DNA of 64,000 nt, taken from positions 59,733,363-59,797,362 of the forward strand of contig OW121741.1 in the NCBI GenBank assembly GCA_933228675.1, read 5' to 3'. This DNA comes from Stomorhina lunata. Its lineage: Eukaryota > Arthropoda > Insecta > Diptera > Rhiniidae. The notes beneath the pieces were generated by a model. The model saw only the letters and a list, made by a program, of their open reading frames with translations. It had not been told where the DNA came from and did no database searches. The position numbers and the translations under genes are program-made. Below, piece by piece: positions 1-13,277 of this stretch (positions are counted from its first letter, which is position 1; each line of letters begins with the position of its first letter).

Positions 1-2013
1 GATGCCCTTACATTTGCAATAGCACATCGATTTGATAAAGTTTAAGTATTCTGACATGCAACCCAAAAACGCTGTGCCCAGTGAGGGTTGTGCACTTTAA
101 TTCGTACGAATTATCCAACTAGTAAAAGTTCATGATTAGTTATGTAAAACTCTGAAGTTAGCGGACTGATTTAGGTCAAAGCTTTAACAATGATTGTCAA
201 TGTATACAAGCCTTAAAATTATAGGGTATACACTCTTAGTTTTAGATACATACGTGAAATATATAGCTTTTGAATGGATGGTTATCAGCTTTGTCGGAAA
301 AGTTTACTTATTAATTTGAAGTTAGTTAATTAATTAAAATGAACACTTCATCAATAATATTTTTGATGTATAGTTCTTTCGATCTGTCCGATGGATGTTT
401 GGAAAGTTTTGCTCTAGTTCTTTGTGCAATTTTAATGTGATTTAATTTATCAGCATTAAATCGATTCCCGGTCGGGTTTATATGGGAGATTTCACTAAAT
501 GTGAATAGAGCTCGCCCATTTTCAATATCGAACTTTTCAAGAGATCAGAAATACTTTTGCCAAATGTTGTCCCTCTAGAAAGTTTATTTTAGGCGCTATT
601 GTCCTGAAAATCAATATTGTACAACGTCTTTATACTAAATGTCATCATCGTATCTATTATAATTTGTCATTTATTAGCTACTAAGAGATTGCCTTAGGCG
701 AAGTTATAGGGGATCAATTGTCAAACGTGAACGGATTTCTCCCAATTGCAATTAAAAAATTTAAATTTTTGTTGATATGTGAGATACTTACATACATATG
801 TAGGTTTTGAACGGATATCATGTAATTAGCTGCATTTTTGTACTTCCTAGGAAGATTACCTATAATTTGATATATAATACATTCTCAAATGTTATCATAA
901 TGTTCAAAAGTCAGACACAAAATTAAGATAAATGCAGTGTGTCTGTCTGCTAAAACCAGATTTGTGGAGCTCTTGAATTGTCCCACCCTGAATTTCAACA
1001 ATGTCGATCAAAACACCATCGCTTAAACGCTAAATTATATCTACCACAAATTACAGAATGCATCAGGATTTAGGTAATCCCCTGCGAAGGACGCTATTAA
1101 ACTTCATCAAAATAAACATCTGAGATATCGACAAAACAGGAGCTCCAAAAACTTGACTACAACAGAAAAAAGGACAGACAGGTGGACGGACGGACATGTA
1201 GACGGACGGACAAACAAACAGACGGACGGACGGGCAAACAAACAGACAGACGGACGGAGGTCGCGAAATCGATTCTTGTGCCGATTCTGAGTTGATCGGT
1301 ACAATTTGAATGGTATTCATAATCAGATTTGTGGAGTATATATATCAGATTTTAGAAAATCCTCCCATAAAGAACGATGTTCAATTTCATCACAATCGGT
1401 CCATAAACACCTGAGATATCGCTGAAAAAATACTTACAAAATGTAAACAAAATTTCTTAGACACGTACTTTGGGCAATTTGCTGTACATCAAATGTAGTG
1501 TTATGGCGATATCTCAATTGTTTATAGACCGCTTTTGATAAAATTTAATAACGTGCTTGGTGGGGGAATTTCCTAAAATCTGATATAAAATTTATGTAGG
1601 TCTGTACTAAAGGAGGATAGTTTTTCCTATTTCTGCATTTAATTTTTTCAACAAACATTCTCTAATGTGTACTTTGGGCAATTTGCGATACATCAAATTC
1701 AGTGTTTTGGCGATATCTCAGTTGTTTATGGACCGATTTGATAAAAAATTACAGAGTGCTTTGGGAAAATATTTCCTACAATCTGATATATAACATATTA
1801 TCACATGTACACCAGGAGTATATTTTTTCTCTTGTTATTTAAAAGTGTGTTTCAATCAAAAATTTTTGGTATTTTTTCGATATTTTCGGTGTTTATAAAC
1901 CGATTTTAATGAAATTTAATAGCGTTCATTGCGGGAGAATTTGCTAAAATCTGATATGTAATTTATGTAAGTCCATCCTCCAGGGGCTTCAGAAACTTGA
2001 TTTCAACAGACAG

Positions 2014-2048
<35 letters not shown>

Positions 2049-2187
2049 GACATCGCCTAATCGATTCTCCTCCCGATTCTGAGTCGATCGGTATAATTTT
2101 TATGGGGTCTACGATCACTAATAAAAAAATTACAAACGGAATCACAAACTTATAATACCCTTTCACCTATTGGTGAAGGGTATAAAA
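1..2187 (-). mobile_element. Helentron-associated (DINE-like) non-autonomous repeat, truncated by the window edge
   Basis: This matches the complete copy at 59,332-61,838 from about its position 59,703 onward, in the same orientation. The right edge carries the palindromic end in which CACCTATTGGTGAAGGGTAT is followed by an A-run. Interior landmarks are GACA/GACG tetranucleotide tracts (1,165-1,260 and 2,005-2,050) and repeated gatatctcaggtgtttat-type stretches. There is no credible coding sequence: short reading frames over the GACA tracts are translated microsatellite. The minus orientation assumes that the hairpin end seen in other copies is the 3' end. Confidence 0.7.
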
Positions 2188-2189
2188 AA

Positions 2190-2739
2190 ACTAGGTAATA
2201 TGTAAGTATTATTAAGCAAAAATTAAAATTAGGGCCACCCTAATAAAAATACTGTAAATACCTCAACGAGAAAAGGGGCACCCTAAGGATAACAAAATAT
2301 TAAATTGCTATCCAAGGACGACTTGTGGCCCAAATTTGAGCCAAATCGGTTAAGAGAAAGTGGGTCAAAAATGAGTTGGCAGATTTGAAACAAAATAAAA
2401 ATTAAAAAAATCGAAAATTGAATTTCTAGCTTAAATTTCTTAAGAACCACTGTACCGATCTTAATAAAACCTACAATCGAAAATGCTACAGATGTTATCT
2501 ATTGATTAAAAAAAGAACTACTAAAAAATCTTTAATAGTTAAAAAGTTACAGAGTTTTGGCCAATGAAAAACGATTCTGAACCACTGTGCGGTGTTTGTA
2601 AATTTTTAAGTTGTTTAAGATCATCAAATAAATTTCCATAAAAATCAAGTTCACTAGATAATGCGGACAATTTATTTTTTAGATTAAAAAAGGTGTTCTT
2701 AGTGGATTGGAAAAAACGGAAGAATTCAACGTCAATTTT
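2190..2739. other. AT-rich stretch without recognised feature
   Basis: The stretch lies between the Helentron-like copy and the LINE remnant. It holds two imperfect copies of a gggccaccctaa-like motif (near 2,232 and 2,275). I see no supported gene here. Confidence 0.4.
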
Positions 2740-5050
2740 TTGGACACTCATTGCAGCACCATTTCAAGCTTTTTATGTTATGAACAGATTCAGCAACAAG
2801 TATTGTCAGTCCACTACACTTATAATGGCAAAGACCATGACATAGCCATAGACATCTTATTGATAACTGGAAGGTTTCAAGTAAGTGTTCCTTATCGGGA
2901 TCTCCTTTCCTGTTAATGTTAAGAAAGTCAAACCGGAAGAAAGTCATAGAAACCCCCGAAAAACAAATTGGGAGTCCTTTAGGAGTATATCGGACACCAT
3001 GGTGCGTAATATCACACTTAGAACCTATTCTGAGATGGAAACGAACGCTATGGTGACAAAGCTCACGGAAAGTTATGTGACTAGCTATGAACATAGCTGT
3101 CCATTAACCTTCATTAAACAGCCTAATCAGTGGACGAAGGATCTCAAGAACCTCAGGACAACTGTAAGAATATTGTTTAATAAGGCCAAACTTACTCGCA
3201 GGGATGATAATAGGTCTAATTATAGAGGGAGTTTTAACAAGTATAAGAGTGATCGCAAAAAAAGCTAAAATTCAACATTATTAACTTATTGTGAGATCAT
3301 TGATTCTGTAAATGAGCTGTCAAGATATAGGAAATTACTGTCCAAGGATCCAATGGTCCCTGGATTTATCCAAAAACCTCACTTCCCTAGTAACTGGACT
3401 CCAGATCCGATTATTCATGAGCCATCTTTAGATATAATTAAGTAGGCCGTGAGTACGTTCTTGTCGTACAAGCCACCAGGCCCGGATGGCATTATTCCTG
3501 CTATGCTACAGAATTCTTCCGACTATTGTTTATCCATTCTTCATAGAATTTTTGTTAGCTGTCTCTATGGGGGCTTCACTCCTAGTGGGTACAGGGTGGT
3601 AAGAGTGATTTTCATTCCTAAAGCAGGGAAGGCTAGTCACTCTAAACCTAAAGATTTTAGGCCAATCAACCTGTAGTCTTTTCATTTGAAAACACTCGAG
3701 CGACTGGTCGACCTATTTCTTAGGAACTCTTTAGGAACGCGCATTATTAGCAACGTTCAGCATGCTTATCTTAAGGCTAAATCTGTTGAGAGTACGCTGC
3801 ATGATGTGGTCGGTTTTATTGAAAAGGGCCTAGAATTCAAGGAATATACTTTGGCCGCTTTCCTCGATATCGAGGGTGTTTCAACAATATTACGATTGAA
3901 GCAATTAGGGGTTCACTTGAAGACATTAATATACAGGGCTTTTTAATAGATTTGATTTTGAACATGCTTAATAGTAGGATCATCAACTCGAATCTAGGTG
4001 ACTGCAGTTTACGTAAAAAAGTAACTAGGGGTACTCCACAAGGAGGGGTTCTATCACCATTGCTATGGTTGTTGGCTGTTAATGTCATCCTTAGAAGACT
4101 TGACCAGCTGGGGCGAAAGGTCGTTGCCTACGCCGATGACGCAGTATTGTTCAGGCTCAGGCAAATTTCCAGATACAATAAGTGATATTTTGCAATCGGT
4201 TCTAGTGTGAAGCTGTTAGCAAAGGTTTATTCCTGGCTTCTCTCAACAACGTTGTGCTAGTATTGGTATAACCGGTGCCCTTAAAAGCACACCTCAAGCA
4301 GCCCTAGACATCGTGCTGTCACTCTTGATATTTTCATAAAGGGAGTGGCAACCAGAAGTCTAGTAAGGCTGTACGAGTCGGGTAACTTAGATATAGGCAT
4401 GCGGGACACTCCAGTAGCTTAACAGTGCAATATCTTCCAGGTAGAGATTTTTGCCATTTGGAAGGCTACAGAGTTCATCCGAGTCTTATAGCTGAAAATA
4501 GGGAGGTGACTATATACGTCAACAGCCAGGCTGCGCTCAAGGCGCTGCGGGTACATAGTATTATCTCCAAACTAGTTATCATTCAGTTAAAGGATTAGAT
4601 TGTACTGGGTTCTGAATGGATCAAGCTTAAGAAGAATAGATCAAGCTTAAGAAGATGTGCAGGGTTCTTAACGGGACACTGTGCCTTAAATTCGAGGTGA
4701 AATAGGTGAAATGGTAGCATTCCGGACCTCTGCAGACTATGTTTCGATGAGGATTAGTCCGAGTCAGTAGAACACATTCTCTGTCACTGTCCAAGGCTAC
4801 AAAATCTAATGCTCAGACATGTAGGCAGAATCTTTGTTGAACTGTGCAATTTGCAACAGTGCAATTTGCAAGATATTGTAGGGTTCATCACTAATCTCAA
4901 TTGGCTTAGACAGGGTACTCTCCTTCTCCCACTATACTATTCTTTTCTCTTCCTCTCTCTTCAATCTCCTCATTAGTAAAGGATCGCAATGGACTCCTGG
5001 GGTCTCCGAGTGAAGGTGTCGCTTGACACTAATATAAAACCTAACCTATT
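2740..5050 (+). pseudogene. Dead LINE (non-LTR retrotransposon) with reverse transcriptase, LOA/Jockey-like
   Basis: Broken reading frames run in order: the end of an endonuclease-like region and linker (2,885-3,268), then reverse transcriptase pieces at 3,449-3,676 (PPGPDGI and FIPKAGK motifs), 3,686-3,946 (LDIEG, the degenerate palm aspartate motif) and 3,952-4,185 (TPQGGVLSPLLW followed by the YADD active site). Weak coding traces continue to about 4,850 and include a GALKSTPQAALDIVLSL-like stretch and a C-x-C/H-rich segment near 4,730-4,800, typical of the C-terminal part of fly LINEs. The 3' end runs into a gacactaatataaaacctaacc-like tail. Stops and frameshifts are numerous. The clade (LOA versus other RNase H-bearing LINEs) is inferred; LINE identity is firm. 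Confidence 0.85.
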
Positions 5051-5171
5051 TGCACAATACAACAAGCCGTTTTGTTTATTAATACTACTTGCAAAAAACA
5101 TAATATTGGTATAAATACTTTTATGTATTTTTTAAGAATAGATATAATAAAAAAATATGTATGTAAATACC

Positions 5172-5397
5172 TTAGAGTGACAATTTGTTATATTGGAAAT
5201 TTTTTAATTTTTTAATGTTAAGGCGTGCCAGCCCGAATATTATGACACTAGGTCTTAAACTTCAATTCTGAAAAATTTGAATCGAAAATAATTAGTTTTT
5301 ACAAGAAAAATAATGGAATATTAAAGAGGACTAATCCAGCTTTAAGACATAGTGTCATAATATTCCGCAAGGCAACTCGAAATCTGTCACCTTAAGA
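5172..5397. mobile_element. Small TIR element (MITE), about 225 bp
   Basis: The ends read TTAGAGTGACA on the left and, in reverse complement, TTAAGGTGACA on the right. The interior contains two inverted copies of a tattatgacactagg-like motif, and atgtcataatattccg-type sequence recurs in the element at 10,172-10,400, which suggests one family. It has no coding capacity. The boundaries are approximate because the target duplication is not clear. Confidence 0.5.
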
Positions 5398-5507
5398 TAC
5401 ATATTTATATTTCTTTATATAAAAACTTAAATCTTTGTGTTAAAATTTGTTAGTGTGAATGCAGTAATATCGTAAATTTATAAAAATTACTTATATATAA
5501 TATTTTT

Positions 5508-8500
5508 ATACCCTTCACCAATAGGTGAAAGGGTATTATAAGTTTGTCTTTCAGTTTGTAATTTTTTCATTATTCGTCTTAGACCCTATAAAAATTATAC
5601 CGATCGACTCAGAATCGCCAGGAGAATCGATTTAGCCATGTCCGTCTTTCTGTCTGTCTGCCTGTCTGTCCGTCTGTTGAAATCAAGTTTGTGGAGCTCC
5701 TGGAGATATCGGCAAAATACTAAAATTCGATGGGTACAAATTGACGAATTTAAATTTTTTTTTTTTAAATTTACATATTTTTAAAATAAATTTTTTTAAT
5801 TCTCATCGAATTTTGAATTTTGGCGATATCTCTGGTGTTTATGTTACAAAAAAATATATTTAAAAAAAAAAATATATATATATTTTTTTTACAAAAAAAT
5901 ATATTTTTTTACAAAAAAATATTTTAAATTCGGCAATTTGCGGGACATCGAATTTGGAGTTTTGGCTATATCTCAGATTGTTATATACCGATTTTGATGA
6001 TATTTAATATCGTTTTGCTTTAGTGGATTTCCTAAGATCTGACATATTAACACTACTTGTGATGTACAGAAAATTGCCCAAAGTACGTGTCTAAGAAATT
6101 TTGTTTACATTTTGTAAGTATTGTCTCAGCGATATCTCAGGTGTTTATGGACCGATTGTAATGAAATTTGACAGCGTTCTTTGTGGGAGGATTTCCTAAA
6201 ATCTAATATATAAACTCCACAAATTCGATTATGAATACCATTCAAATTGTACCGATCGACTCAGAATCGGCACGAGAATCGATTTTGCTACGTCCGTCCG
6301 TCCGTTTGTTTGTCCGTCCGTCTACCTGTATGTCCTTTTTATACCCTTCACCAATAGGTAGAGGGTATTATAAGTTTGTGATTCCGTTTGTAATTTATTA
6401 GTGATCGTAGACCCCATAAAAATTATACCGATCGACTCAGAATCGGGAGGAGAATCGATTAAGCGATGTCCGTCTGTCTGTCTGTCTGTCTGTTGAAATC
6501 AAGTTTCTGAAGCCCCTGGAGGATGGACTTACATAAATTATATATCAGATTTTAGGAAATTCTCCCGCAATGAACGCTATTAAATTTCATTAAAATCGGT
6601 TTATAAACACCGAAATATCGGTAGATATAATTTAGCGTTTAAGCGATGGTGTTTTGATCGACAATGTTGAAATTCAGGGTGGGACAATTCAGGAGCTCCA
6701 CAAATCTGATTTTAGCAGACAGACACTCTGCATTAATCTTAATTTTGTGTCTGACTTTTGAACATTATGATAACATTTGAGAATGTATTATATATTAAAT
6801 TATAGGTAATCTTCCTAGGAAGTACAAAAATGCAGCTAACTACATGATATCCGTTCAAAACCTACATATGTATGTAAGTATCTCACATATCAACGAAAAT
6901 TTAAATTTTTTAATTGCAATTGGGAGAAATCCGTTCACGTTTGACAATTGATCCCGTATAACTTCGCCTAAGATACGATGATGACATTAAGTATAAAGAC
7001 GTTGTACAATATTGATATTCAGGGCGATAGCACCTAAAATAAACTTTCTAGAGGGACAACATTTGACAAAAGTATTTCTGATCTCTTGAAAAGTTCGATA
7101 TTGAAAATGGGCGAGCTCTATTCACATTTAGTGAAATCTCCCATATAACCCCGACCGGGAATCTACTTAATGCTGATAAATTAAATCACATTAAAATTGC
7201 ACAAGGAACTAGAGCAAAACTAAATAGTCTAACAAGCTAATTTCAAAATCGTTATACATATCATGTTAATGTTAATATTTTTTTTTTTTATATATATTTT
7301 AATGTTTACTTAATTTAATTTATAAACTTTTTTTTTTTATATATCTATTGTACTTTTTAACAACTCAATTCGCACACTATAATTATAAGATTTATATCTT
7401 GTTGTGTGCGTTATACAAAATAAATAAATAAATAAAAATAAATAAATAAAACTTTCCAAACATCCATCGGGCAGATCGAAAGAACAATACATACCAAATA
7501 TTATTGATGAAGTGTTCATTTTAATTAACTAACTTCAGATTAATAAGTAAATCTTTAATAACTTTTCCGACAAAGCTGATATCCATCCATTCAAAAGCTA
7601 TATATTTCACGTATGTATCTAAAACTAAGATTTAAACTATAATTTTAAGGCTTATCATTCTTAAAGCTTTGACCTAAATCAGTCCGCTAACTTCAGAGTT
7701 TTACATAACTAATCAAGAACTTTTACTAGTTGGATAATTCGTACGAATTAAAGTGCACAACCCTCACTGGGCACTGTGTTTTTGGGCTGTATGCCAGAAT
7801 ACTTCAACTTCATCAAATCGATGTGCTATTGCAAATGTAAGGGCATCTACATTTTGAAGCATCTTTTCTGCATGGTTTATCTGGTCTATCGAACTTTATT
7901 AAATGTTCGTAAAATATGTATGTGTCTATTTTATTTCGAAGCTACTGGCTGGCTTAAATATGCATTCTCTACTTGTAGTCTAGTAATCATTATCTTCCAC
8001 AAAGGGACCACTTTAGAACCCAAGTGAAGCTTCCCTAGACATCAGCCACCTGCCCAACCTAACCTTTGGGTGCATAACTATTCTAGATGATGACGCCACC
8101 GAAAAGCTTTTCTTTTTCCGACTCTTAATTTTAAAGACTCTTTGCATATAATACTAGTATAACCAAATTTTGCTAGGAATTACATTAAGTAGTGTTGCAA
8201 AACACCATTGGTGAAGGGTATCCAAGATTCGGCAAAGCCGAATATACCACTCTTACTTGTTTCTGTTGTAGTCAAGTTTTTGGAGCTCCTGTTTTGTCGA
8301 TATCTCAGATGTTTATTTTGATGAAATTTAATGGCGTACTTAGCAGGGATTACCTAAATTCTGATGCATTCGGTAATTTGTGGTAGATATAATTTAGTGT
8401 TTAAGCGATATTTCAGGTGTTTTGATCGACAACGATGAAATTCAGGGTGGGACGATATCCTAAAATGTTGTGTAAAATGCATATGGGTATACCTTCCAGG

Positions 8501-8960
8501 AGCTCCACACTTTTAGACACAAGAGCAAGACCTATATATTCTGAATCTACGTCGAAAAATAAAATACCCGTATCTCCCAGTTTTTCCAGATCAATTCGTT
8601 TTTCAAGAAAAATGTGAATATATCTTTCGTAAAAATACTTATACTAATATTATTGTTGAAGTATTCATCTAAATTAGTTAACTAACTTTAGATTAATAAG
8701 TAAATCTTCAATTACTTTTCCGACAAAGTTTATATCCATCCATTTATCTAAAGTAATTTTATCTAAAACTAAGAGTGCATACCTTATAATTCTAAGGCTT
8801 GTATACATTGACAATCATTGTTGAAGCCTTGACCTAAATCAGTCCGCTAACTTCAGAGTTTTACATAACTAATCAAGAACTTTTACTAGTTGGATAATTC
8901 GTATGAATTAAAGTACACAACTCTCTTTGGGCAATGTGTTTTTAGGTTGCTTGTCAGAAT
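5508..8960 (+). mobile_element. Two self-nested Helentron-like repeats
   Basis: The outer copy spans 5,508-6,336 and resumes at about 8,260-8,960. Inside it lies a second copy of the same family, about 6,336-8,260. The break is visible because intact copies (for example near 55,778-55,800) read through from the tetranucleotide tract into ctgttgtagtcaag without interruption. The inner copy starts TATACCCTTCACC after a T-run and ends with the TTCGGC-AAA-GCCGAA hairpin followed by CTTACTTG before TTT. Insertion into a T-tract, subterminal hairpins and an inverted ATACCCTTCACCAAT placed asymmetrically at the two ends fit Helentron-associated elements such as DINE-1. No genes are present. Confidence 0.7.
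7222..7453. mobile_element. Short retroposed insert with AAAT-repeat tail
   Basis: The insert interrupts the inner Helentron-like copy. Sister copies read aactagagcaaaactttcc without a gap, whereas here about 232 bp are inserted and flanked by AAAACT on both sides (7,216-7,221 and 7,448-7,453), a target site duplication. The insert ends in an AAATAAATAAAT-type tail just before the second AAAACT. This is the signature of target-primed reverse transcription, so it is a SINE or the 3' end of a LINE. The source element is not recognised. Confidence 0.65.
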
Positions 8961-10171
8961 ACTTAATCTTCATTTAAATCGAAAAATGAAAAAAATAAAT
9001 AAATATTTGTGAATATATCACTACATACGTAGATATTTAAAATATTTTAATATAATGTGATTTTTCGGACACCATTAAATAAAATCAAAAATTAAAATAC
9101 TTCAGCATAAAATAAAATAGAAAAAAAGAAGTTATATAAAATAATGGAATAAAAGAAAACTGTATAAACGCCACATATAAAAAAAATTATTAATTAAATT
9201 AAAATATGTGTATATGTAAAGAGCTAAAATTAGAATTGAAACAATTATTAACAAAACGCAAAAAAAAAGGCAGAAAAAAAAGAAGAGTTTTGAAAAACCT
9301 CGTTAAAAGAATAATAAGGCAAAAAGCAAAAAAAAAACGCAAAAAAACTACAAAAAGAAATCATAGCAAATGCAATGAAAAAAAAAAGAATAATAAATAA
9401 AAAAAGTCGTCTCAAGACTTATAACGGTCAAAACTAATATTCCAACTAAAAATATAAAAAAGTGGTGAAAAAAAAAACAGTGAAAACCATCGAAACACAT
9501 GTGTATTTAAAACAAATTTAACGAAAAAACAAGTGGCGAAAAAGAAAATTAAAAGAAATAAGTAAAAAAAAGATAAATAAAATAAATTTATACAAAAAAA
9601 AAAAAAAATACAAGAACTAAATACCAGAGTTCTGCATCAAAACATTTGAAAAGCTTTTCAACACATTCGCTTTTTTTTAGATTCAACTCTTTATTCGTTT
9701 TTGTTCACACGAATCAAATTCGTGTAGAAACAAAAAAGACACAAAATTAAAAAAACACACAAAAGAACTGTAGAGAACTGTCGAGAGTAAAAAACTCGAC
9801 ACGACAACAAACAATTTCAGCAATCACAGTTTTGTTTCATAAAATATCGAATTAACACGAATCATTCGAGTTCATTTCTAGGTATATAAACATTTTTGCG
9901 TTGAAATGAAAAAAAAAAAAATAAAATTAATGTTTACTTTCTTATTTTTATTTTTTATTTAACTTAAAAGTTCTTAAGAAAATTATTAAATAATTAAAAC
10001 ATAAGAATACATTCAATGTATACAAAACTAAAATTAATTCTTTACTAATTTTTAAAGTTATAATAAAATATACTTTTGTTTTATATTTGTGTATATTGCA
10101 AATTATCAGACTTTTCAACAGTTTTGTCTAGTTATAAAATATTTATGTAAATTATATACATATGTATGTAC
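8961..10171. other. A-rich intergenic DNA, no supported gene
   Basis: The stretch is dominated by A-runs. A lysine-rich 64-codon frame at 9,206-9,400 is a product of the A-richness. A 19-bp interrupted palindrome, ACACGAATcaaATTCGTGT, lies near 9,707-9,725. A gtatataaa TATA-like motif occurs near 9,882. Neither can be tied to a transcript. Confidence 0.4.
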
Positions 10172-10400
10172 ATTAGGTTGGCACCGAAATTTTGTTTCCT
10201 TAATTTAAACGGGTTATGACAAATCGGACGTTTTATGGTCCAAAGTTTAAGAGGCCATTGGTATGGGGAAAAATGGGTTATTTTTTGTTTTTGAGAAATT
10301 TCGACCAAAAATAATTCTTAGATGTCATAATATTCCGTTGAAAAAGCCATAAAATTCGGACAAAAATTTTCTAACATACAAAAAATTATCACCCTAATGT
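10172..10400. mobile_element. Small TIR element (MITE), relative of the 5.2-kb copy
   Basis: The left end begins acatTAGGTTGGCA and the right end, reverse-complemented, reads acatTAGGGTGATA. Length is about 230 bp, and the shared internal motif atgtcataatattccg links it with the element at 5,172-5,397. There is no coding sequence and the exact ends are approximate. Confidence 0.4.
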
Positions 10401-10859
10401 ACATAGGTAAATACATTTTTTATAATTCTTTTTATTAGTATTTCATAGTAATGTTTTTAAGATATAATGATTTTTATGGCATAATTTTAAAATAGATTAA
10501 ACATTTTTTTTTAACTTTCTACCAAAAAATCTTGAAATGGAGTGAAAACGAAATACTCAACTTCACCTTCTCCGATTTTGATGAAATTTAAATTTCGCTT
10601 TGGGTCAGATAAAGTCTGAACCAAAGCGAAATTCAAATTTAAAAAAATAAAAGAACATGAACTACAGGACATACGCGAAAATATGACATTAATATATTAA
10701 AAAAATAAAATTTTGAGGAACCTTTAAAACTATATGTGTAAGGAGGATTTTTTTACAATCAATCAATATGTGACAGTTATTTTGATTTAATATTATATCA
10801 AGCAATGACTGCTTTTTATTTTGTGATTAAATTTTTTAAGCAATTTCTGAGCGATATCT

Positions 10860-11975
10860 TTTAAAATTGATTTTTTAGAGCAGGAATTTTATTTTTTTAT
10901 ATAAAATCGGAAATTTTGAAAATTTTCCATAAAAATAGGAAAATTTAAAAATTTCCCATCAAAAAGGGAAATTTTTAAAATATCCTATATAAATGGGAAA
11001 TTTTGGAAATTTCCCATAAACATTGAAAATTTTGAAACCTTCTTACAAAAATTTAAACTTTTAAAACTTCTTATAATAATAGGAAATTTTTAAAAATAAA
11101 ATTTTTGAAATTTCGAATAAAAAGGAAAATTTCCCATAGAAATGGGAAAAAAATTTAAAATTTCTAATAAAAATGGGAAATTTTTAAAATATCCTAAAAA
11201 ACAGATATTTTAAAAAGGAAAACTTTTAAGTTTTCCAATTTTTCCATTTTTATGGAAAAGTTTTAAAATTTCCTATTTTTAAGGGATATTTTTAAAATTT
11301 CCCATTTTTATGGTAAATTTTAGAATTTTCGCATTAATATGAGAAAATTTTAGAAATTTCCCATAAAACTGGGAAAATACTAAAATTTCCCATTCTTATT
11401 TTCAAAATTTCCTACTTTTATGGGAAATTTTCAAAATTGACCATTTTTATGTGAAATTTTTAAAATTTATCATTTTTATGGCAAATTTTCAAAATTGACC
11501 ATTTTAATCGGAAATTTTCAAAATTTCCCTTTTTTATGTGAAATTTTCAAAATTTACCATTTTTATGGGAAATTTTCAAAATTTACCATTTTTATGGGAA
11601 ATTTTTAAAATTTACCATTTTTATGGGAAGTTTTCAAAATTTACATTTTTATCGGATATTTTCAAAATTTCCCATTTTTATGGCAAATTTTCAAAATTGA
11701 CCATTTTAATCGGAAATTTTCAAAATTTCCCTTTTTTATTGCAAATTTTCAAAATTTACCATTTTTATGGAAAATTTTCAAAATTTACTATTTTTTATCG
11801 GAAATTTCAAAATTTAACATTTTTATCGGAAATTTTCAAAATTTATTATTTTTATGGCAAATTTTCAAAATTGACCATTTTTATGTGAAATTTTCAAAAT
11901 TAACCATTTTTACGGAAAATTTTCAAATATTACCATTTTTATTGGAAATTTTCAAAATTTACCATTTTTATTATG
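10860..11975. repeat. Degenerate ~29-bp minisatellite
   Basis: Imperfect tandem units contain gggaaattttcaaaattt joined by ccatttttat. Spacing of the ttacc motif is 29 bp at 11,556, 11,585 and 11,614. The left third (10,900-11,400) holds units in mixed orientation and is more diverged. Because 29 bp is not a multiple of three, translation gives a 29-residue super-repeat; the open frame at 11,538-11,888 is therefore only a consequence of the array. The motif resembles the homogeneous 31-bp array at 29,716-31,561. Confidence 0.85.
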
Positions 11976-13277
11976 CAAATACAGAATATTAAAAATATAT
12001 GTATACTAACCTCTTAATTTTTTACTTCTTTCACAAAAAAAATTATCAATTAATCAATCACTTCTTTCACAAAAAAATGTTTTTTAATTAGCAGTTAATC
12101 AATCACTTAAAGAAAGGAATGTGCAACTGTCATTCATTTATTTAGATTGTTTTTAGAATTTTTAGTGTTACTCTCTTAATATACATGAAAGAAAAAAACA
12201 CACGTTGTAAATGAAACAAACAATGTCTTTTGCACTGATCGACACCATTTAAGAATTTTACTGTGATTTGAGATTAAGAATGTTTCATTGCAGAAGTCTG
12301 CTAAATACCTAAATCTGAAATGAAAACAACTAAACAAAAATATTGTACACTAAAATTTATAACGTCTTAATATAAAAAAAAAATATTTTTAAATACGGGA
12401 GTTATTTGTGTAAAGAAAAAAAAAAACAACATAATATAATACCCCAAACTTTACTATGATGGAAAAAAAGTGACAACAAAAGCAAAATTATAAATTGAAA
12501 AACATAATTTAAAGCTAAACTTATAAAAAAAATCAAACTTAAAAGCTTAACAATTATAACTTTTAAATTTTACATCAAGTACTGAAAAAAAGAAAAAGAA
12601 TTAACAGTGATTAAAAGCTGAATAAAAGATAACAAAAAAAAAATAATTAAACAAATATAGGACAAAAAAATGGAAGTACCACAAATCATAGAAAAGTGAA
12701 TTTCCGAATCAAAAAAAAAAAAAAAATAAATAAATTACAAAAAAAATAAAAAAAAACAGCTAAAATAAAAAGACCGAAAACAATACCAAAAATGAATATA
12801 CCAAAAAAGGTAACGGTCATTAGTTAAGAACATATTAAAAGAAAAAAAAAACAACCTCTAAAATAAAAGTAATAACCAGAGAAAAAAAGCTTATAATAAA
12901 GAGAGGAAGAAACAAATTAAAAATAGAGAAATATCACCAACACCAGCAAAGTGATCAAGGAGAAACTACAAAAGAATTTTAAAAGCAAATGAGAAGGAAG
13001 ACACATACAACAACAACATATTTTCTACATATTTATGTATTATTTACTTAATAGCTATATTCATATTATTCAAAAACTTATATTCTATACCCATATACTT
13101 AAAATTCTATCTATGTATATACTCAAAATTCCTTATACCTAAACTTTTTATTTACTAATTATTTTAAAATTATTTTATGTATTCGCTTATATGAACATAA
13201 TTAATTATAATATAATTATAGCTCATATAAAATCTTTTTTATAAAAATAAAAAAAAATAATATATTTTATATATATA
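11976..13277. other. A/T-rich intergenic DNA, nothing recognised
   Basis: The stretch contains long A-runs, short repeats of aatcaatcacttctttcac (12,050-12,110) and TA-rich tracts. No gene or mobile element end could be supported before the Tc1 element. Confidence 0.4.

Noticed and set aside
1063..1320. Reading frames of 65-100 residues rich in S-V-C-P-L over the GACA/GACG tracts (also at 1,963, 52,445, 54,888, 60,686 and 61,632)
   Set aside because: They are translations of tetranucleotide repeats inside a non-coding repeat family and occur in whichever frame happens to be open.
9206..9400. Lysine-rich 64-residue frame
   Set aside because: Product of A-rich DNA.
11538..11888. 116-residue open frame with a 29-residue repeat
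   Set aside because: A 29-bp tandem array without stops automatically gives such a frame; no start context or conservation.
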